The notes: a model not told the origin generated them from the letters alone. A stretch of DNA of 64,000 bases from CAZSAT01 sp964604675 (GCA_964604675.1 CAZSAT010000027.1:1-64000); one strand, 5' to 3'; shown: positions 45,697-53,743, counted from the stretch's first letter. Made by a program: numbers and translations.

Positions 45697-46232
45697 ACGT
45701 GCTCCTGATCCTCACTTCCTTGGCCTGCAAGGGCGCTGACGGACCCACCGCCTGGGCCATGAACTACGGCGAGGTGGTCCCCGCCGAGACCAGCGTGGAG
45801 GGCACCCACGTGTGGGAGTTCTTCGCCGAGGGCTGGGAGAAGAAGCAGAAGGACAAGTTCTACCAGTGCGCGCTGGTGCAGAGCCTCACCGGCGTCACGG
45901 AAGCCGAGCTGGACGGGTGCGAGGCCTGCAAGGCCGTCTACGAGGTGGAGCTGTCGAACCAGGACGAGGACTGCGAGGGCCCGGTCACCGACGATCCCGC
46001 CTTCGAAGGCATCGTGGCGATCGGCATCGGCTCGGTCCCCGAGAGCCTGGCGGACTACGACCCGTACCCCGGGAAGAGCTTCGGCTGGTACATCTCGTTC
46101 GATGGCGAGACCGCCATCGAGCACGGCTACGCCTACGCCGCGTCGCTCGACGACGGCGACGACCCCGCGCTGCCCGGCTGGGTGCCCGGCGAGGCCTACG
46201 CCCTCTGGCCGGCCTACGCCTGGTCGTTGTAG
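45693..46232 (+). CDS. putative lipoprotein, unknown function
   Basis: A 179-residue predicted lipoprotein: VNVLLILTSLACKG, Cys 12, no basic residue before the hydrophobic core. The mature protein has a Cys cluster (YQCALVQ, DGCEACKAVYEVE, EDCEGP) that probably forms disulfides, followed by an aromatic, acidic C-terminal part (KSFGWYISFDGETAIEHGYAY). No family recognised. The GTG start overlaps the TPR gene stop, suggesting the two act together at the envelope. Confidence 0.65.
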   Translation: MNVLLILTSLACKGADGPTAWAMNYGEVVPAETSVEGTHVWEFFAEGWEKKQKDKFYQCALVQSLTGVTEAELDGCEACKAVYEVELSNQDEDCEGPVTDDPAFEGIVAIGIGSVPESLADYDPYPGKSFGWYISFDGETAIEHGYAYAASLDDGDDPALPGWVPGEAYALWPAYAWSL

Positions 46233-46295
46233 CGCTGTCGGAGCTTTGGGAGTAGGGTGGTGGCGTGGTCGCTCGGCAGGGCCGCAGGTGACGTG

Positions 46296-47009
46296 ATGCG
46301 TGCCCCCCTGTTGTTCTCCGCCCTCGGGCTCGGCCTCACGTGCGGTTGTGCCGACTACGCCCTCAACAAGGGTGCCGCCGACACCGGTGGAGGCGGCGGC
46401 GGGACGAGCGACACCGCCACGGCCGGTGCCGACGAGGCCGACAGCGGCGGCAGCGACACCGCGTCGGTCGATTCCCCCGAACTCTACGGCATCGGAGGGA
46501 CCCTCGAGGTGACCAAGGGCGCGCTGGTGGGTGGGGTGGTGCGCCTCACGCTCGAGGACGAGACCCGCGACGCTGGCCTCCGCTGCGTCGAGGAACGCTC
46601 GATCGCCACGATCACCGCGCTCGACACGCCGCCCGACCCGGCGGTGTTCCTGTGGGTGCAGGTCACGCTCGAGGCCGCCAAGGTCCCGTGCACCGGGTCC
46701 GAGTCGGTGCTCAACGGCGAGGAGGGCGTCTACCTCGGGCTCGGCTCCATGCACCCCGACCTGCTGCCGGCCCTGGCCGCGGCCGGCTACGACACCGAGC
46801 TCGCGGCGGAGCAGCTCTACGGGGTCTATGCAGCCATTCCCGGCGACGCGTCCTGTGCCGGCAGCAGCCAGGGCGCCGACGCGTGCGTGTTCGGCTACGG
46901 CGGCACCGAGAGCAACCTGAGCGGCGAGGCGGACGCCGCCACGAAGGCGCCCCTGCCCGACGGCTCCTACTCCCTGACGCACGTCTACCTGTTCGACATC
47001 GCCAGTTGA
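46296..47009 (+). CDS. putative lipoprotein with Gly/Thr/Asp linker
   Basis: A 237-residue predicted lipoprotein, MRAPLLFSALGLGLTCGC, with lipobox Cys at position 18, a more classical signal than most here. A linker of Gly, Ser, Thr and Asp (about 30-60) precedes a beta-rich domain with Cys residues in LRCVEE, VPCTGS, ASCAGS and DACVFG. No family recognised. A longer in-frame start at 46257 exists, but the lipoprotein signal argues for ATG 46296. TAGGGT at 46253-46258 is a plausible -10 element. It is convergent with the next gene, one base apart. Confidence 0.65.
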   Translation: MRAPLLFSALGLGLTCGCADYALNKGAADTGGGGGGTSDTATAGADEADSGGSDTASVDSPELYGIGGTLEVTKGALVGGVVRLTLEDETRDAGLRCVEERSIATITALDTPPDPAVFLWVQVTLEAAKVPCTGSESVLNGEEGVYLGLGSMHPDLLPALAAAGYDTELAAEQLYGVYAAIPGDASCAGSSQGADACVFGYGGTESNLSGEADAATKAPLPDGSYSLTHVYLFDIAS

Positions 47010-47010
47010 G

Positions 47011-48240
47011 CTACCAGTTGAGCGTGGCTTCCTCGGAGTAGCCCGCGCCTGCGAACACCCGCCCGGTCAGCTCGCAGTAGTGCCAGTCCGTGTCCACGCC
47101 GGACAGGGTCTCCTGGGTGGGATCCTCGTTGCAGTAGGGGAGCACGCCGCCCTGGCTGTCGGTGAGGAAGTTGTCCAGGAAGCCCGACGGCACGATCCGA
47201 TCGTGCAGCTCGCCGGCGGCGTCGCCGTCGGTGTCGTAGGAGTTGTCCTGCAGCTCGGTGATCGTCGGCCAGGTGCGGTTCACCGCGCCGCCCTCCACCA
47301 TGCGGTCGTGGGCGGCGGCCAGGGACTCGCGCAGCAGGCGCAGGTTCTCCTGGGTCCTCCGGCGTTCCTCGGCGGTGGCCGTGCGCGCGAGCGGTGGCGG
47401 CAGCTCGGCGACCTCGGGGGCCGGGGGCGGGTGCACCACGACCCACACACCGGCGGCGCTCAGGGCGGCCCCCAGCAGGGCGCCGCCCCACGTGACGGCG
47501 GCACCGGCCTTGTCGAGGGCGAGCGGATCGAGCTGTGGGGCCAGGCGCCGGAGCCAGCCGGTGAGCGCGGCACCGTGGAAGGTGGCGCCTCCGCGCAGCA
47601 GGCGCCGCCTGGTGTCTGCGTCGAGTCCGCTGGCGCTGGCGAACACCGCGCCCTCCACGCGAGCGCCTTCCAGGCGGCAGTCCCGAAGCTCGGCCCGCAC
47701 GAAGTGGGAGCCGCGCAGGTCGGCGCCGCGGAGGTCGCAGCGGAGCAGGCGCGCGGCCCGCAGGTCGCAGCCGACCAGGTGTTGGACGCGCACGCCCTCG
47801 AGCCGCGCTCCGTAGAGATCGCAGAGCTCCAGACGCCCGAGCGGGGTGTCCTGGACCTCCACCTCTCGCAGGCTGCAGGCCACCAGGTCGAGCTCGCCGA
47901 GGTCGCCGCCTTCGATGCGGGCTCCCTCCAGGTCGCACGCCGTGACGCGGGCGCCCGCCTGCGCGCTCGGCTCCACCAGCTGGGCACCCCGGAAGGTGCT
48001 GAGCGTGCAGGTCCCGGTCAACGTGCTGCCCCGGAGCACCGCGCGGTCGTAGCGGCACCGCGTGGCCTCCTCCACCGGGGCGCCGCCCATGATCAGGCCC
48101 TGCCGGGCCTCGCCGGCGAGGCGCACGCCGCTTCCGCCGCGGCTCCGTCGGGCGGGGTCGGAGCCGGGCCCCAGGGTCACGTCCCACTCCGCGTGGAGCA
48201 GCCCCGTCAGGCGGCGCACCACGGCCGTGATCGCGCTCAC
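47011..48240 (-). CDS. pentapeptide-repeat protein with membrane helix and C-terminal domain
   Basis: A 409-residue protein. About residues 50-210 form a right-handed quadrilateral beta-helix of pentapeptide repeats (A[D/N]LxG pattern: GARIEGGDLGELDLVACSL, CDLRGADLRGSHFVRAELR). A membrane helix follows (AVTWGGALLGAALSAAGVWVVV), then a Pro linker and a periplasmic C-terminal domain with a Cys pair (LPYCNEDP and WHYCELTG). Joining a cytoplasmic repeat domain to a periplasmic domain is unusual for the family. GTG 48240 overlaps the upstream stop (GTGA). Pentapeptide proteins can mimic DNA or serve as scaffolds; role here unknown. Confidence 0.75.
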   Translation of the reverse strand: MSAITAVVRRLTGLLHAEWDVTLGPGSDPARRSRGGSGVRLAGEARQGLIMGGAPVEEATRCRYDRAVLRGSTLTGTCTLSTFRGAQLVEPSAQAGARVTACDLEGARIEGGDLGELDLVACSLREVEVQDTPLGRLELCDLYGARLEGVRVQHLVGCDLRAARLLRCDLRGADLRGSHFVRAELRDCRLEGARVEGAVFASASGLDADTRRRLLRGGATFHGAALTGWLRRLAPQLDPLALDKAGAAVTWGGALLGAALSAAGVWVVVHPPPAPEVAELPPPLARTATAEERRRTQENLRLLRESLAAAHDRMVEGGAVNRTWPTITELQDNSYDTDGDAAGELHDRIVPSGFLDNFLTDSQGGVLPYCNEDPTQETLSGVDTDWHYCELTGRVFAGAGYSEEATLNW

Positions 48241-48557
48241 AGCTCGCGCTCCAGGCAGACCTGCGTCCAAGCTCGCTGGCGGCCCGTGGCGGTCTGGCCG
48301 ACCTCGAAGTCCGTGGTCGCCACCTGCCACCCGGCCGCCTCGTGGGTGGCGACCCACTGCCCGAGCGCCTGGGTCTGATCGGCGGTCTCCAGCCGGGCGC
48401 CGGCCTCGATGTCGACCTCGAAGACCTGGCAGACGAGGTGGCGTCGGGGGGCGCGGTCGCCGGCCTCGGCGCGCTCGCCGTGGCTCCCCAGGACGAGCAG
48501 ACCGGCCAGGGCGAGCCCGAGGAGGACGAGGACGGGCACGTAGCGGGTCTTGGTCAT
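48237..48557 (-). CDS. small membrane-anchored protein, unknown
   Basis: A 106-residue protein with one N-terminal membrane helix (YVPVLVLLGLALAGLLVLG) and a short extracytoplasmic domain of mixed sequence with two Cys (HLVCQVFEVDIEAG and TQVCLEREL). ATG 48557 has GGAGG upstream and a TAGCCT -10-like element (48583-48578 on the minus strand). Its promoter region contains the inverted repeat at 48596-48614, shared with the divergent UmuD-like gene. It is coupled to the pentapeptide-repeat gene. Function unknown. Confidence 0.6.
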   Translation of the reverse strand: MTKTRYVPVLVLLGLALAGLLVLGSHGERAEAGDRAPRRHLVCQVFEVDIEAGARLETADQTQALGQWVATHEAAGWQVATTDFEVGQTATGRQRAWTQVCLEREL

Positions 48558-48595
48558 CGACAGCCTCCGGCACTGCAAGGCTAACAAGTGCGGGA

Positions 48596-48614
48596 GCGGA
48601 CAAAAACTGTCCGC
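48596..48614. promoter_or_regulatory. inverted repeat between divergent genes, candidate operator
   Basis: GCGGACA and TGTCCGC flank AAAAC in a perfect 7-5-7 inverted repeat. It overlaps the expected -35 regions of both the minus-strand TAGCCT promoter and a plus-strand TACACT promoter (48635-48640), so one regulator could silence both genes. A separate GTTCAG at 48629-48634 recalls the conserved half of the LexA site reported for Myxococcus xanthus. Confidence 0.6.
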
Positions 48615-48669
48615 CACCCGGTGGTTTTGTTCAGTACACTGCAGGTGTCTGGTCATGGAGACCCCGATC

Positions 48670-49419
48670 ATGAGCCTTCGCCCCCTGCCCACCGCTCCCC
48701 ATCGCTTCCCCCGCCTCTTCGAAGATCAGCGTGGTCACCCGCTGTGGTCGGGTGTGGCCGGCGCCTCCACCTTCCGCGTGGTGTCGCCGGGGCACGCGGC
48801 CGGCCTCGATCTCGCCCATGGCGATCTGCTGCTCGTAGGTGCCCGGCCCGTGCCGGGCGATCTCGGTGTGCTGGTCCCGCGCGGCCATGGCCGTCCCATG
48901 CTCGCGTCCGACACGGTCTCGGGCCCTCGGGCCGAGCCTGGGGGCGGTCGCGTCGGCGAGGACCGCTGGCTCTGGGCGGGGCGCGTGCTCGCGCGTCACC
49001 GGTCGCGTCGCGTGGGCCGTTCCGGCTCCCCCTGGGGCGTCGGTGAGCACGCCTTCGAGCTGGTGGTCGAGCTGGGGGTGCCCGTCACCCCGGCGCTGAT
49101 GGAGGGCGTGCGGCGGCACCTCCCGGGCGCGGAGCAGGTCGGCGCCACCCGCGTGGCCGGTCCGGCCCCGTGGCCGCTGGGCGCGTGCCCGCTGCTCGCC
49201 GGTGGCAGCCTGCTGGAAGAGCTCGAGGATGCCTTCGGGCTCCGGGCTTCGGTCGGCATCGCCCGCACCTTCGAAGCAGCGGTCGGGGCCTGCGGCCTCG
49301 CGGCAGCCAGCTCGGTGCTGGCGGTCGAGCCCGGGGCCGAGGTCGCCTTCCTGGAGCTGGCGCCGGTGGACGTCACCACCCGCCAGCTCGACCTGTTCGT
49401 GGGGCCGCAGGTGGCCTGA
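48670..49419 (+). CDS. UmuD/Y-family-polymerase-like protein with beta-clamp motif
   Basis: A 249-residue protein. The first part (RFPRLFEDQRGHPLWSGVAG, FRVVSPGHAAGLDLAHGDLLLVGARPVPGD) follows the plan of UmuD/LexA S24 domains, but the catalytic Ser of GDSM is replaced (PGHA). The last part (FGLRASVGIARTFEAAVGACGLA, then VAFLELAP) resembles the Y-family palm end and UmuC tail. Residues 239-243 are QLDLF, a perfect sliding-clamp-binding pentapeptide. ATG 48670 has GGAGA eight bases upstream; ATG 48655 is an alternative. I infer a non-catalytic accessory of translesion synthesis, comparable to ImuB. Homology is by eye and needs a profile search. Confidence 0.55.
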   Translation: MSLRPLPTAPHRFPRLFEDQRGHPLWSGVAGASTFRVVSPGHAAGLDLAHGDLLLVGARPVPGDLGVLVPRGHGRPMLASDTVSGPRAEPGGGRVGEDRWLWAGRVLARHRSRRVGRSGSPWGVGEHAFELVVELGVPVTPALMEGVRRHLPGAEQVGATRVAGPAPWPLGACPLLAGGSLLEELEDAFGLRASVGIARTFEAAVGACGLAAASSVLAVEPGAEVAFLELAPVDVTTRQLDLFVGPQVA

Positions 49420-49445
49420 AGCCCCCGTGGCGGCGTCCTCTGCCC

Positions 49446-50681
49446 TCAGTCCACGTACCCCAGGGCGCGCAGCGCCTCCACGTCGAGGGCCTCCACCGGC
49501 AACTCGACGGGCTCGGCCGTGCCCTGCCGGTCGTAGGCGGCCAGCTGTCGGGTCAGCTGCGACACCACGTCCTGGTGGGCACCGGCCACGTCCCGGCGCT
49601 CGCCTGGATCCTGCACGCGGTCGAAGAGCTGCGTGGTCCCGCGCCGGTCGTCCACGATGAGGCGCCAGCGTGAGGTCACGGCAGCCAGAGCCCCGACGTC
49701 CTCGTGCTCCGCGGCGACCGCGTCCCCTGCGAGAGGCTTGTAGTCGAGGTCCACCACCACCGGGCTGCTCCGATCCTCCCAGCCCTCGGGTGCTCCCAGC
49801 CCAGCGAGCTCGAGCACGTCTGCCGGCAGGGCCACGTTGCTGACAGGGTCGGCGTGGACCTCGTGTTCGACCCCGGGGCCCGCCAGGATCCAGGGCACCC
49901 GCGTGAGCTCGTCGTGCACGTGCACGGTGTGGCCGAACCAGCCCCGCTCCAGCAGCTCTTCGCCGTGGTCCGCGGTCACCGCCACCAGGGTGTCGGGGCC
50001 GGCCGCTCGCACCAGCGTGCCCACCGCGCGGTCGGTGTAGGCCACCTCGGCGGCATAGCGCGCTGCGAGGAAGGCTCGTTCCTCGTCGCTCAGGGGCGCC
50101 AGGCCGTGGCGCACGTGGTTCACGTCCTCCATCCCGGTCAGCCGCCCAGCCTGCTCGGGAGCGTCGCCACGGGACGCGGGCGGGTAGCGGTAGTGGGGGT
50201 CGAAGAGGTGCACGAAGGCGAACCACGGATCGCCGCCCGCCATGCACGCTGTGGCGCGCTCGGCGACCGCCTCGCCCGTGACCAGGTAGTCGGGGCCCGC
50301 CTGCGAGCTGTCCCACACGTCGAAGCCGCGGGCCAGCCCCTCCCGTCGGAGGAGCAGGTTCGAGACCACGCCGCACGTGCGGTAGCCCGCGTGTTGGAAG
50401 CGCTCGGAGAGCAGGGTCACGTCCGCCCCGAGGTCTTGCTGGATCCGCTCCAGGCCGTGGGCTGCCGGGTAGCGTCCGGTCAGCAGGCTCGCGATCGACG
50501 GCAGCGTCCACGGGGAGGTGGCGTGGGCGTCGCTCGCCGACCAGCCCCTGCTCGCCAGGGCGTCGAGGTGGGGGGTGTGCCCCACGCCCACGTGGTCCGC
50601 CCGGAGCGTGTCGACCACGATGACCAGCACGTTCGGAGGCGGCGGGGCGCCGCCGCTGCACGCCAGCAGGGTCCAGAGCAC
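49446..50681 (-). CDS. sulfatase-superfamily lipoprotein with Thr nucleophile position
   Basis: A 411-residue lipoprotein (VLWTLLACSGG, Cys 8) with the sulfatase fold. Metal motif VLVIVVDTLRADHVGVG and second site VAVTADHGEELLERGWFGH are intact. The nucleophile motif reads SPWTLPSIASLLTGRYPAAHG: Thr in place of the formylglycine Cys, as in the gene at 29726. Phosphotransferase or phosphodiesterase activity on surface polymers is more likely than sulfatase activity. Ends VEALRALGYVD. GTG 50681 lies five bases after TACCGT on the minus strand, a near-leaderless layout. The frame stays open far upstream, but that part covers rpsD. Confidence 0.8.
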   Translation of the reverse strand: MLWTLLACSGGAPPPPNVLVIVVDTLRADHVGVGHTPHLDALASRGWSASDAHATSPWTLPSIASLLTGRYPAAHGLERIQQDLGADVTLLSERFQHAGYRTCGVVSNLLLRREGLARGFDVWDSSQAGPDYLVTGEAVAERATACMAGGDPWFAFVHLFDPHYRYPPASRGDAPEQAGRLTGMEDVNHVRHGLAPLSDEERAFLAARYAAEVAYTDRAVGTLVRAAGPDTLVAVTADHGEELLERGWFGHTVHVHDELTRVPWILAGPGVEHEVHADPVSNVALPADVLELAGLGAPEGWEDRSSPVVVDLDYKPLAGDAVAAEHEDVGALAAVTSRWRLIVDDRRGTTQLFDRVQDPGERRDVAGAHQDVVSQLTRQLAAYDRQGTAEPVELPVEALDVEALRALGYVD

Positions 50682-50709
50682 GCGCGACGGTACCCCGGAA
50701 CGCACGAAA

Positions 50710-50729
50710 GGCCTCGCCGAAGCGAGGCC
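50710..50729 (-). terminator. intrinsic terminator of rpsD
   Basis: On the minus strand GGCCTCGC-TTCG-GCGAGGCC forms a perfect 8-bp stem with a stable UUCG-type tetraloop, followed by TTTC. It lies 30 bases past the rpsD stop. Confidence 0.85.
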
Positions 50730-50758
50730 CTTCCCTGCATCGAAGCGTGAGCTCTTGC

Positions 50759-51376
50759 TCAGAGCTTCTGGGCGTAGAACTCGATGATGGCCTGGAGGTT
50801 GACCTCGAACGGGACGTCCTCCGCCTCCGGCTCCTGGGTCACCGTGCCGCTGGCCTTCGCCGGGTCGAACTCGAGGAAGTTCGGGGTGGCGCGGCTGGTG
50901 GAGAGCTCGAGGCGCTCCTGCATCCAGGGCTTGTCCTTGCTCTTCTCGCGAATGCTGACGACCTGGCCCGGCTTCACGGAGAAGGACGGACGGTCCACGC
51001 GCTTGCCATCGACCAGGATGTGCCCGTGCACCACCATCTGGCGGGCGGAGGGGATGGTCGCGGCCAGGCCGAGGCGCCAGACGACGTTGTCCAGGCGGCT
51101 CTCGAGCAGGGTGACGAGGTTGCGGCCGGACGGGCCCTTGCGACGAGAGGCTTCCTTGATGTAGCGCACGAACTGCTTCTCGAGCAGGCCGTAGTGCCAG
51201 CGAAGCTTCTGCTTCTCGATCAGACGAACCTTGTAGTCGGAGGGCTTCCGCGTACGCGCCTGACCATGCACCCCGGGAGGGTACGGACGGCGGAGCGAGC
51301 CCGCCGTGGTCAGACCGGGAAGCACCACGCCCACACGCCGGCACTTCTTCAGCCGGGGTCCACGATAACGCGCCAT
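50759..51376 (-). CDS. rpsD: 30S ribosomal protein S4
   Basis: A 205-residue S4. MARYRGPRLKKCRRVG and the S4 RNA-binding domain (ESRLDNVVWRLGLAATIPSARQMVVHGHILVDGKRVD, split here by its central loop) are characteristic. S4 binds 16S rRNA early in 30S assembly. It stands alone rather than in the alpha operon with rpsM-rpsK-rpoA. AAAGGAG precedes the ATG. Near usual length; the C-terminus (DVPFEVNLQAIIEFYAQKL) is complete. Followed by its own terminator. Confidence 0.97.
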   Translation of the reverse strand: MARYRGPRLKKCRRVGVVLPGLTTAGSLRRPYPPGVHGQARTRKPSDYKVRLIEKQKLRWHYGLLEKQFVRYIKEASRRKGPSGRNLVTLLESRLDNVVWRLGLAATIPSARQMVVHGHILVDGKRVDRPSFSVKPGQVVSIREKSKDKPWMQERLELSTSRATPNFLEFDPAKASGTVTQEPEAEDVPFEVNLQAIIEFYAQKL

Positions 51377-51525
51377 GAGACGCTCCTTTCGGGTGCATGA
51401 CACCGCTGGAGGGCTCGATCGGACGATCGTGGGTCCAGCGGGGGAGTCACCGCGCGGACCACCCGCACGACGAACCGCGCATCTATGCGTTCGGCCACCA
51501 CCCGTCAACCGGGTAAGATGCCCGC

Positions 51526-52215
51526 ATGCGTCTGCCCAATTCCCGTCGCGCAGCCTTCACGCTCCTCGAGCTGATGATCGTGCTCAGCGTCATCACGCTG
51601 CTCGCAGCGCTCGGTGTGGGCCAGGTCCGCAAGCTGATTCCTCGCTACCGGGCCCGGGAGGCGGCGAAGAACTTCACGAACCATCTGCAGCAAGCACGGC
51701 AGTACGCGATCATGAACAACGTGCAGGCGCGGGTGCTGCTCACCGACTTCGACGCCGACATCACGTCGGCCAGCTCGGACAACGCCGGCGCCTACAAGAT
51801 CCAGATCGGCAACAAGGTGCGCCTGTCCGACTTCTGGGACACCCTGCCGTTCGAGGGCACCGGGACCGACGCGGCCACCGAGCTGGGCACCATCGATCTG
51901 TCCAAGGGCGCCAACGAGTACGCCAAGGGTGTGTCGATCGACCAGTGGGCCAACATCACGGGGCCGGGGTCGGGAAACGCCGACGCGATCGTGTTCACAC
52001 CGCGGGGCTGGCTCGACAACCCCGTGGGCGACTTCGACAGCAACGGCGCCATCGTGGTGAAGTTCGTCAACAAGTACGCCATCGCCGATGGCATGGACGA
52101 GTACTACGAGGTGATGGTCTACCGGGGCGGCATGACCCGGGTGGAGTCCAGCTACAAGACCTGGGAATACAGCCAGCAGGTCGGCGGCACCAACACGAGC
52201 TCCAGCTCCGAGTGA
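51526..52215 (+). CDS. type IV pilus minor pilin, FimT/GspH-like
   Basis: A 229-residue prepilin-like protein. The leader MRLPNSRRAA is followed by FTLLELMIVLSVITLLAALGVGQ with Glu5; the residue before the cleavage site is Ala rather than Gly, which prepilin peptidases tolerate poorly but do accept. The 'ELMIVLSVITLLA...RAREAAKNFTNHLQQARQYAI' layout is that of GspH/FimT minor pilins, with a large C-terminal beta domain. TAAGAT lies six bases before ATG 51526, so the transcript is probably leaderless. It is an isolated minor-pilin gene far from the main pil block. Confidence 0.8.
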   Translation: MRLPNSRRAAFTLLELMIVLSVITLLAALGVGQVRKLIPRYRAREAAKNFTNHLQQARQYAIMNNVQARVLLTDFDADITSASSDNAGAYKIQIGNKVRLSDFWDTLPFEGTGTDAATELGTIDLSKGANEYAKGVSIDQWANITGPGSGNADAIVFTPRGWLDNPVGDFDSNGAIVVKFVNKYAIADGMDEYYEVMVYRGGMTRVESSYKTWEYSQQVGGTNTSSSSE

Positions 52216-52236
52216 GCGCTCGGCGGGCCGGGCCGT

Positions 52237-53382
52237 TCACCCTCGGATGGCTTCCAACACCGCCTCCGCGTGGGCGCGCTCGTCGGAGCTGCCGCGGCGT
52301 GTCGCCCGCTCCAGTGCCGGCACGGCGGCCTGGCCGATCTTGACCAGCGCGCCCATCGCCGGGAGGTAGAAGCCGCCCAGGGCGCTGCCGCTCATGTTCC
52401 CGAGGTAGGTCACGAGCACCTTGGCCGCCCGTGCGGCCTGGACCTCTCCGAGGGCCCAGATCAGGTTCGTGCGGACCGGGTACTGGATGCCCAGCCCGGC
52501 GCCGGGACGCCCCTCGTGGTCCCTCGCCTCCACCTCCAGGGCGCGAAGGATGCGGGGAGCCACGTGGGGCAGGCCCAGCCGTCCGAGGCCGATGGCGCTC
52601 AGCCGCCGGTAGGCGAAGCCACGCCCGGGGTCCACGTCGATGCGGTCCAGATCGGCCAGCAGCAGGTCGGCGGCGAGCGGGTCACCGCAGCGCCCGAGCG
52701 CCAACAGCGCGCTGTTGTCGGTCCGCCGGCCAGCGTCCCGGCGCACCAGCTCCAGGCGGGGCACCAGGTCCGGTGGCTCGAGCGCTGCGAGGTACTCCAG
52801 GGCCTGCCGGCCGTGGCCACCGTGAGGGTCGCGGCGCGCGAGCGCGTCCAGCCGGGCCACGAGCGCGTCCACGGGCTGCACCTGCACCTCGGCCCAGGGC
52901 GGCTCGTCGCCGACGGCGAAGGGGTCGAGCAGCTGCAGCAGCTCCCGCTGGAGAGTGCGGGCCCCAAAGCCCGCGGCGGCGCTCGGCGAGCGCCATCCCC
53001 CCACGGTCTTCTGGGCGGCGTCGCCGTGCAGGCCGACCTGCTCGGCGGCGTCGGTCAGGTCGCCGCCGCAGCGCACCCAGCCCGCAGCCATCGCGATCAG
53101 CGGTGTCGTGCACCGCTCGCTCGCCAGCGCGGCGCGCAGGGCGGCCGCGTCCGTCGGGTCGCCGCGTCGGCCGAGCGCCATGGCCGCGGTCCGCCGCACC
53201 CCCGGCACGGCGTGGCCGAGGGCTCCCACCAGGGCGTCGGCCGCTTCGCGCTCGGCCAGGATCCCGAGCCTGCGCGCCGCAGCGACCTGCGCGGGTGGGT
53301 CGCCGTGCCGCACCAGGCGCACGAGCCCCGGTCCGTCCAGCCCGTCCGGGTCGCCGAGCAGCCATCGCACACCGATTCGCAC
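52237..53382 (-). CDS. HEAT-repeat protein
   Basis: A 381-residue soluble alpha-solenoid. HEAT repeats are visible, for example AQVAAARRLGILAEREAADALVGALGH, VPGVRRTAAMALGRRGDPTDAAALRAAL and a C-terminal VPALERATRRGSSDERAHAEAVLEAI. No catalytic motif or signal peptide. GTG start six bases after TAGGCT (53394-53389 on the minus strand), a leaderless pattern. It is divergent from nrdJ, with a 377-bp regulatory region between them. Likely a protein-binding scaffold; specific role unknown. Confidence 0.8.
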   Translation of the reverse strand: MRIGVRWLLGDPDGLDGPGLVRLVRHGDPPAQVAAARRLGILAEREAADALVGALGHAVPGVRRTAAMALGRRGDPTDAAALRAALASERCTTPLIAMAAGWVRCGGDLTDAAEQVGLHGDAAQKTVGGWRSPSAAAGFGARTLQRELLQLLDPFAVGDEPPWAEVQVQPVDALVARLDALARRDPHGGHGRQALEYLAALEPPDLVPRLELVRRDAGRRTDNSALLALGRCGDPLAADLLLADLDRIDVDPGRGFAYRRLSAIGLGRLGLPHVAPRILRALEVEARDHEGRPGAGLGIQYPVRTNLIWALGEVQAARAAKVLVTYLGNMSGSALGGFYLPAMGALVKIGQAAVPALERATRRGSSDERAHAEAVLEAIRG

Positions 53383-53404
53383 CGGCCCAGCCTACCGCTC
53401 GCCC

Positions 53405-53421
53405 GTCCACACCATGTGGAC
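53405..53421. promoter_or_regulatory. inverted repeat near the HEAT gene promoter
   Basis: GTCCACA and TGTGGAC flank CCA in a perfect 7-3-7 inverted repeat, 23 bases upstream of the HEAT gene start on its 5' side. TCCACA half-sites recur through this intergenic region. Confidence 0.5.
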
Positions 53422-53477
53422 AGTTTCGGCGTCCTCCCCAAGGATCGCCCCCCTGGCACACCCGATCCTCCACCGGC

Positions 53478-53561
53478 TTGTCCACAGGCCCCGGCCGTGT
53501 CTAAAGACCCATGATCACGACGTTCAGGGGGTGCGGAATCGGGTTTTCCACAGTTTCCACA
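53478..53561 (+). promoter_or_regulatory. three DnaA-box-like sites upstream of nrdJ
   Basis: TTGTCCACA (53478-53486), TTTTCCACA (53544-53552) and GTTTCCACA (53553-53561) match the DnaA box TTATNCACA with one, one and two mismatches; the last two abut. DnaA control of ribonucleotide reductase is known in E. coli. There is no replication-origin gene nearby, so a transcriptional role is the better reading. Confidence 0.55.
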
Positions 53562-53563
53562 GG

Positions 53564-53611
53564 ACACAAGATGTGGGGTCTGGGCACCCCCTGGACCACA
53601 ACATCTTGTGG
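53564..53611 (+). promoter_or_regulatory. pair of NrdR boxes upstream of nrdJ
   Basis: Two 16-bp sites, ACACAAGATGTGGGGT (53564-53579) and CCACAACATCTTGTGG (53596-53611), fit the NrdR box acaCwAtATaTwGtgt. Their centres are 32 bp apart, about three helical turns, the spacing found in NrdR-repressed promoters. The second site is just upstream of the -35. Confidence 0.75.
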
Positions 53612-53619
53612 CAAATCTC

Positions 53620-53649
53620 TTGACCTGTCTGCACTTGGGGCAGTAGACC
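53620..53649 (+). promoter_or_regulatory. sigma70-type promoter of nrdJ
   Basis: TTGACC (53620-53625) and TAGACC (53644-53649) are separated by 18 bases. The NrdR box pair ends nine bases upstream. The leader to the nrdJ ATG is about 100 bases and shows no cobalamin-riboswitch B12 box. Confidence 0.55.
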
Positions 53650-53710
53650 TTTAGGGGCCCCACGATGGGCGAGGTCCTCGGACTCGGCTCGGAAAGCCAC
53701 CTCCTTCGAG

Positions 53711-53743
53711 GCTCACGCAGAAGTTGCACCAAGCTCACGCAGA
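53711..53743 (+). repeat. 11-bp direct repeat in the nrdJ leader
   Basis: GCTCACGCAGA occurs at 53711-53721 and 53733-53743, a 22-bp period, ending 16 bases before the nrdJ ATG. It is in the transcribed leader and could bind a regulator or act in the RNA; no known family recognised. Confidence 0.6.

Noticed and set aside
53405..53561. Replication origin (cluster of DnaA-like boxes)
   Set aside because: Only three imperfect boxes, no AT-rich unwinding region, and no dnaA, dnaN, gyrB or rpmH nearby. A transcriptional role at nrdJ fits better.
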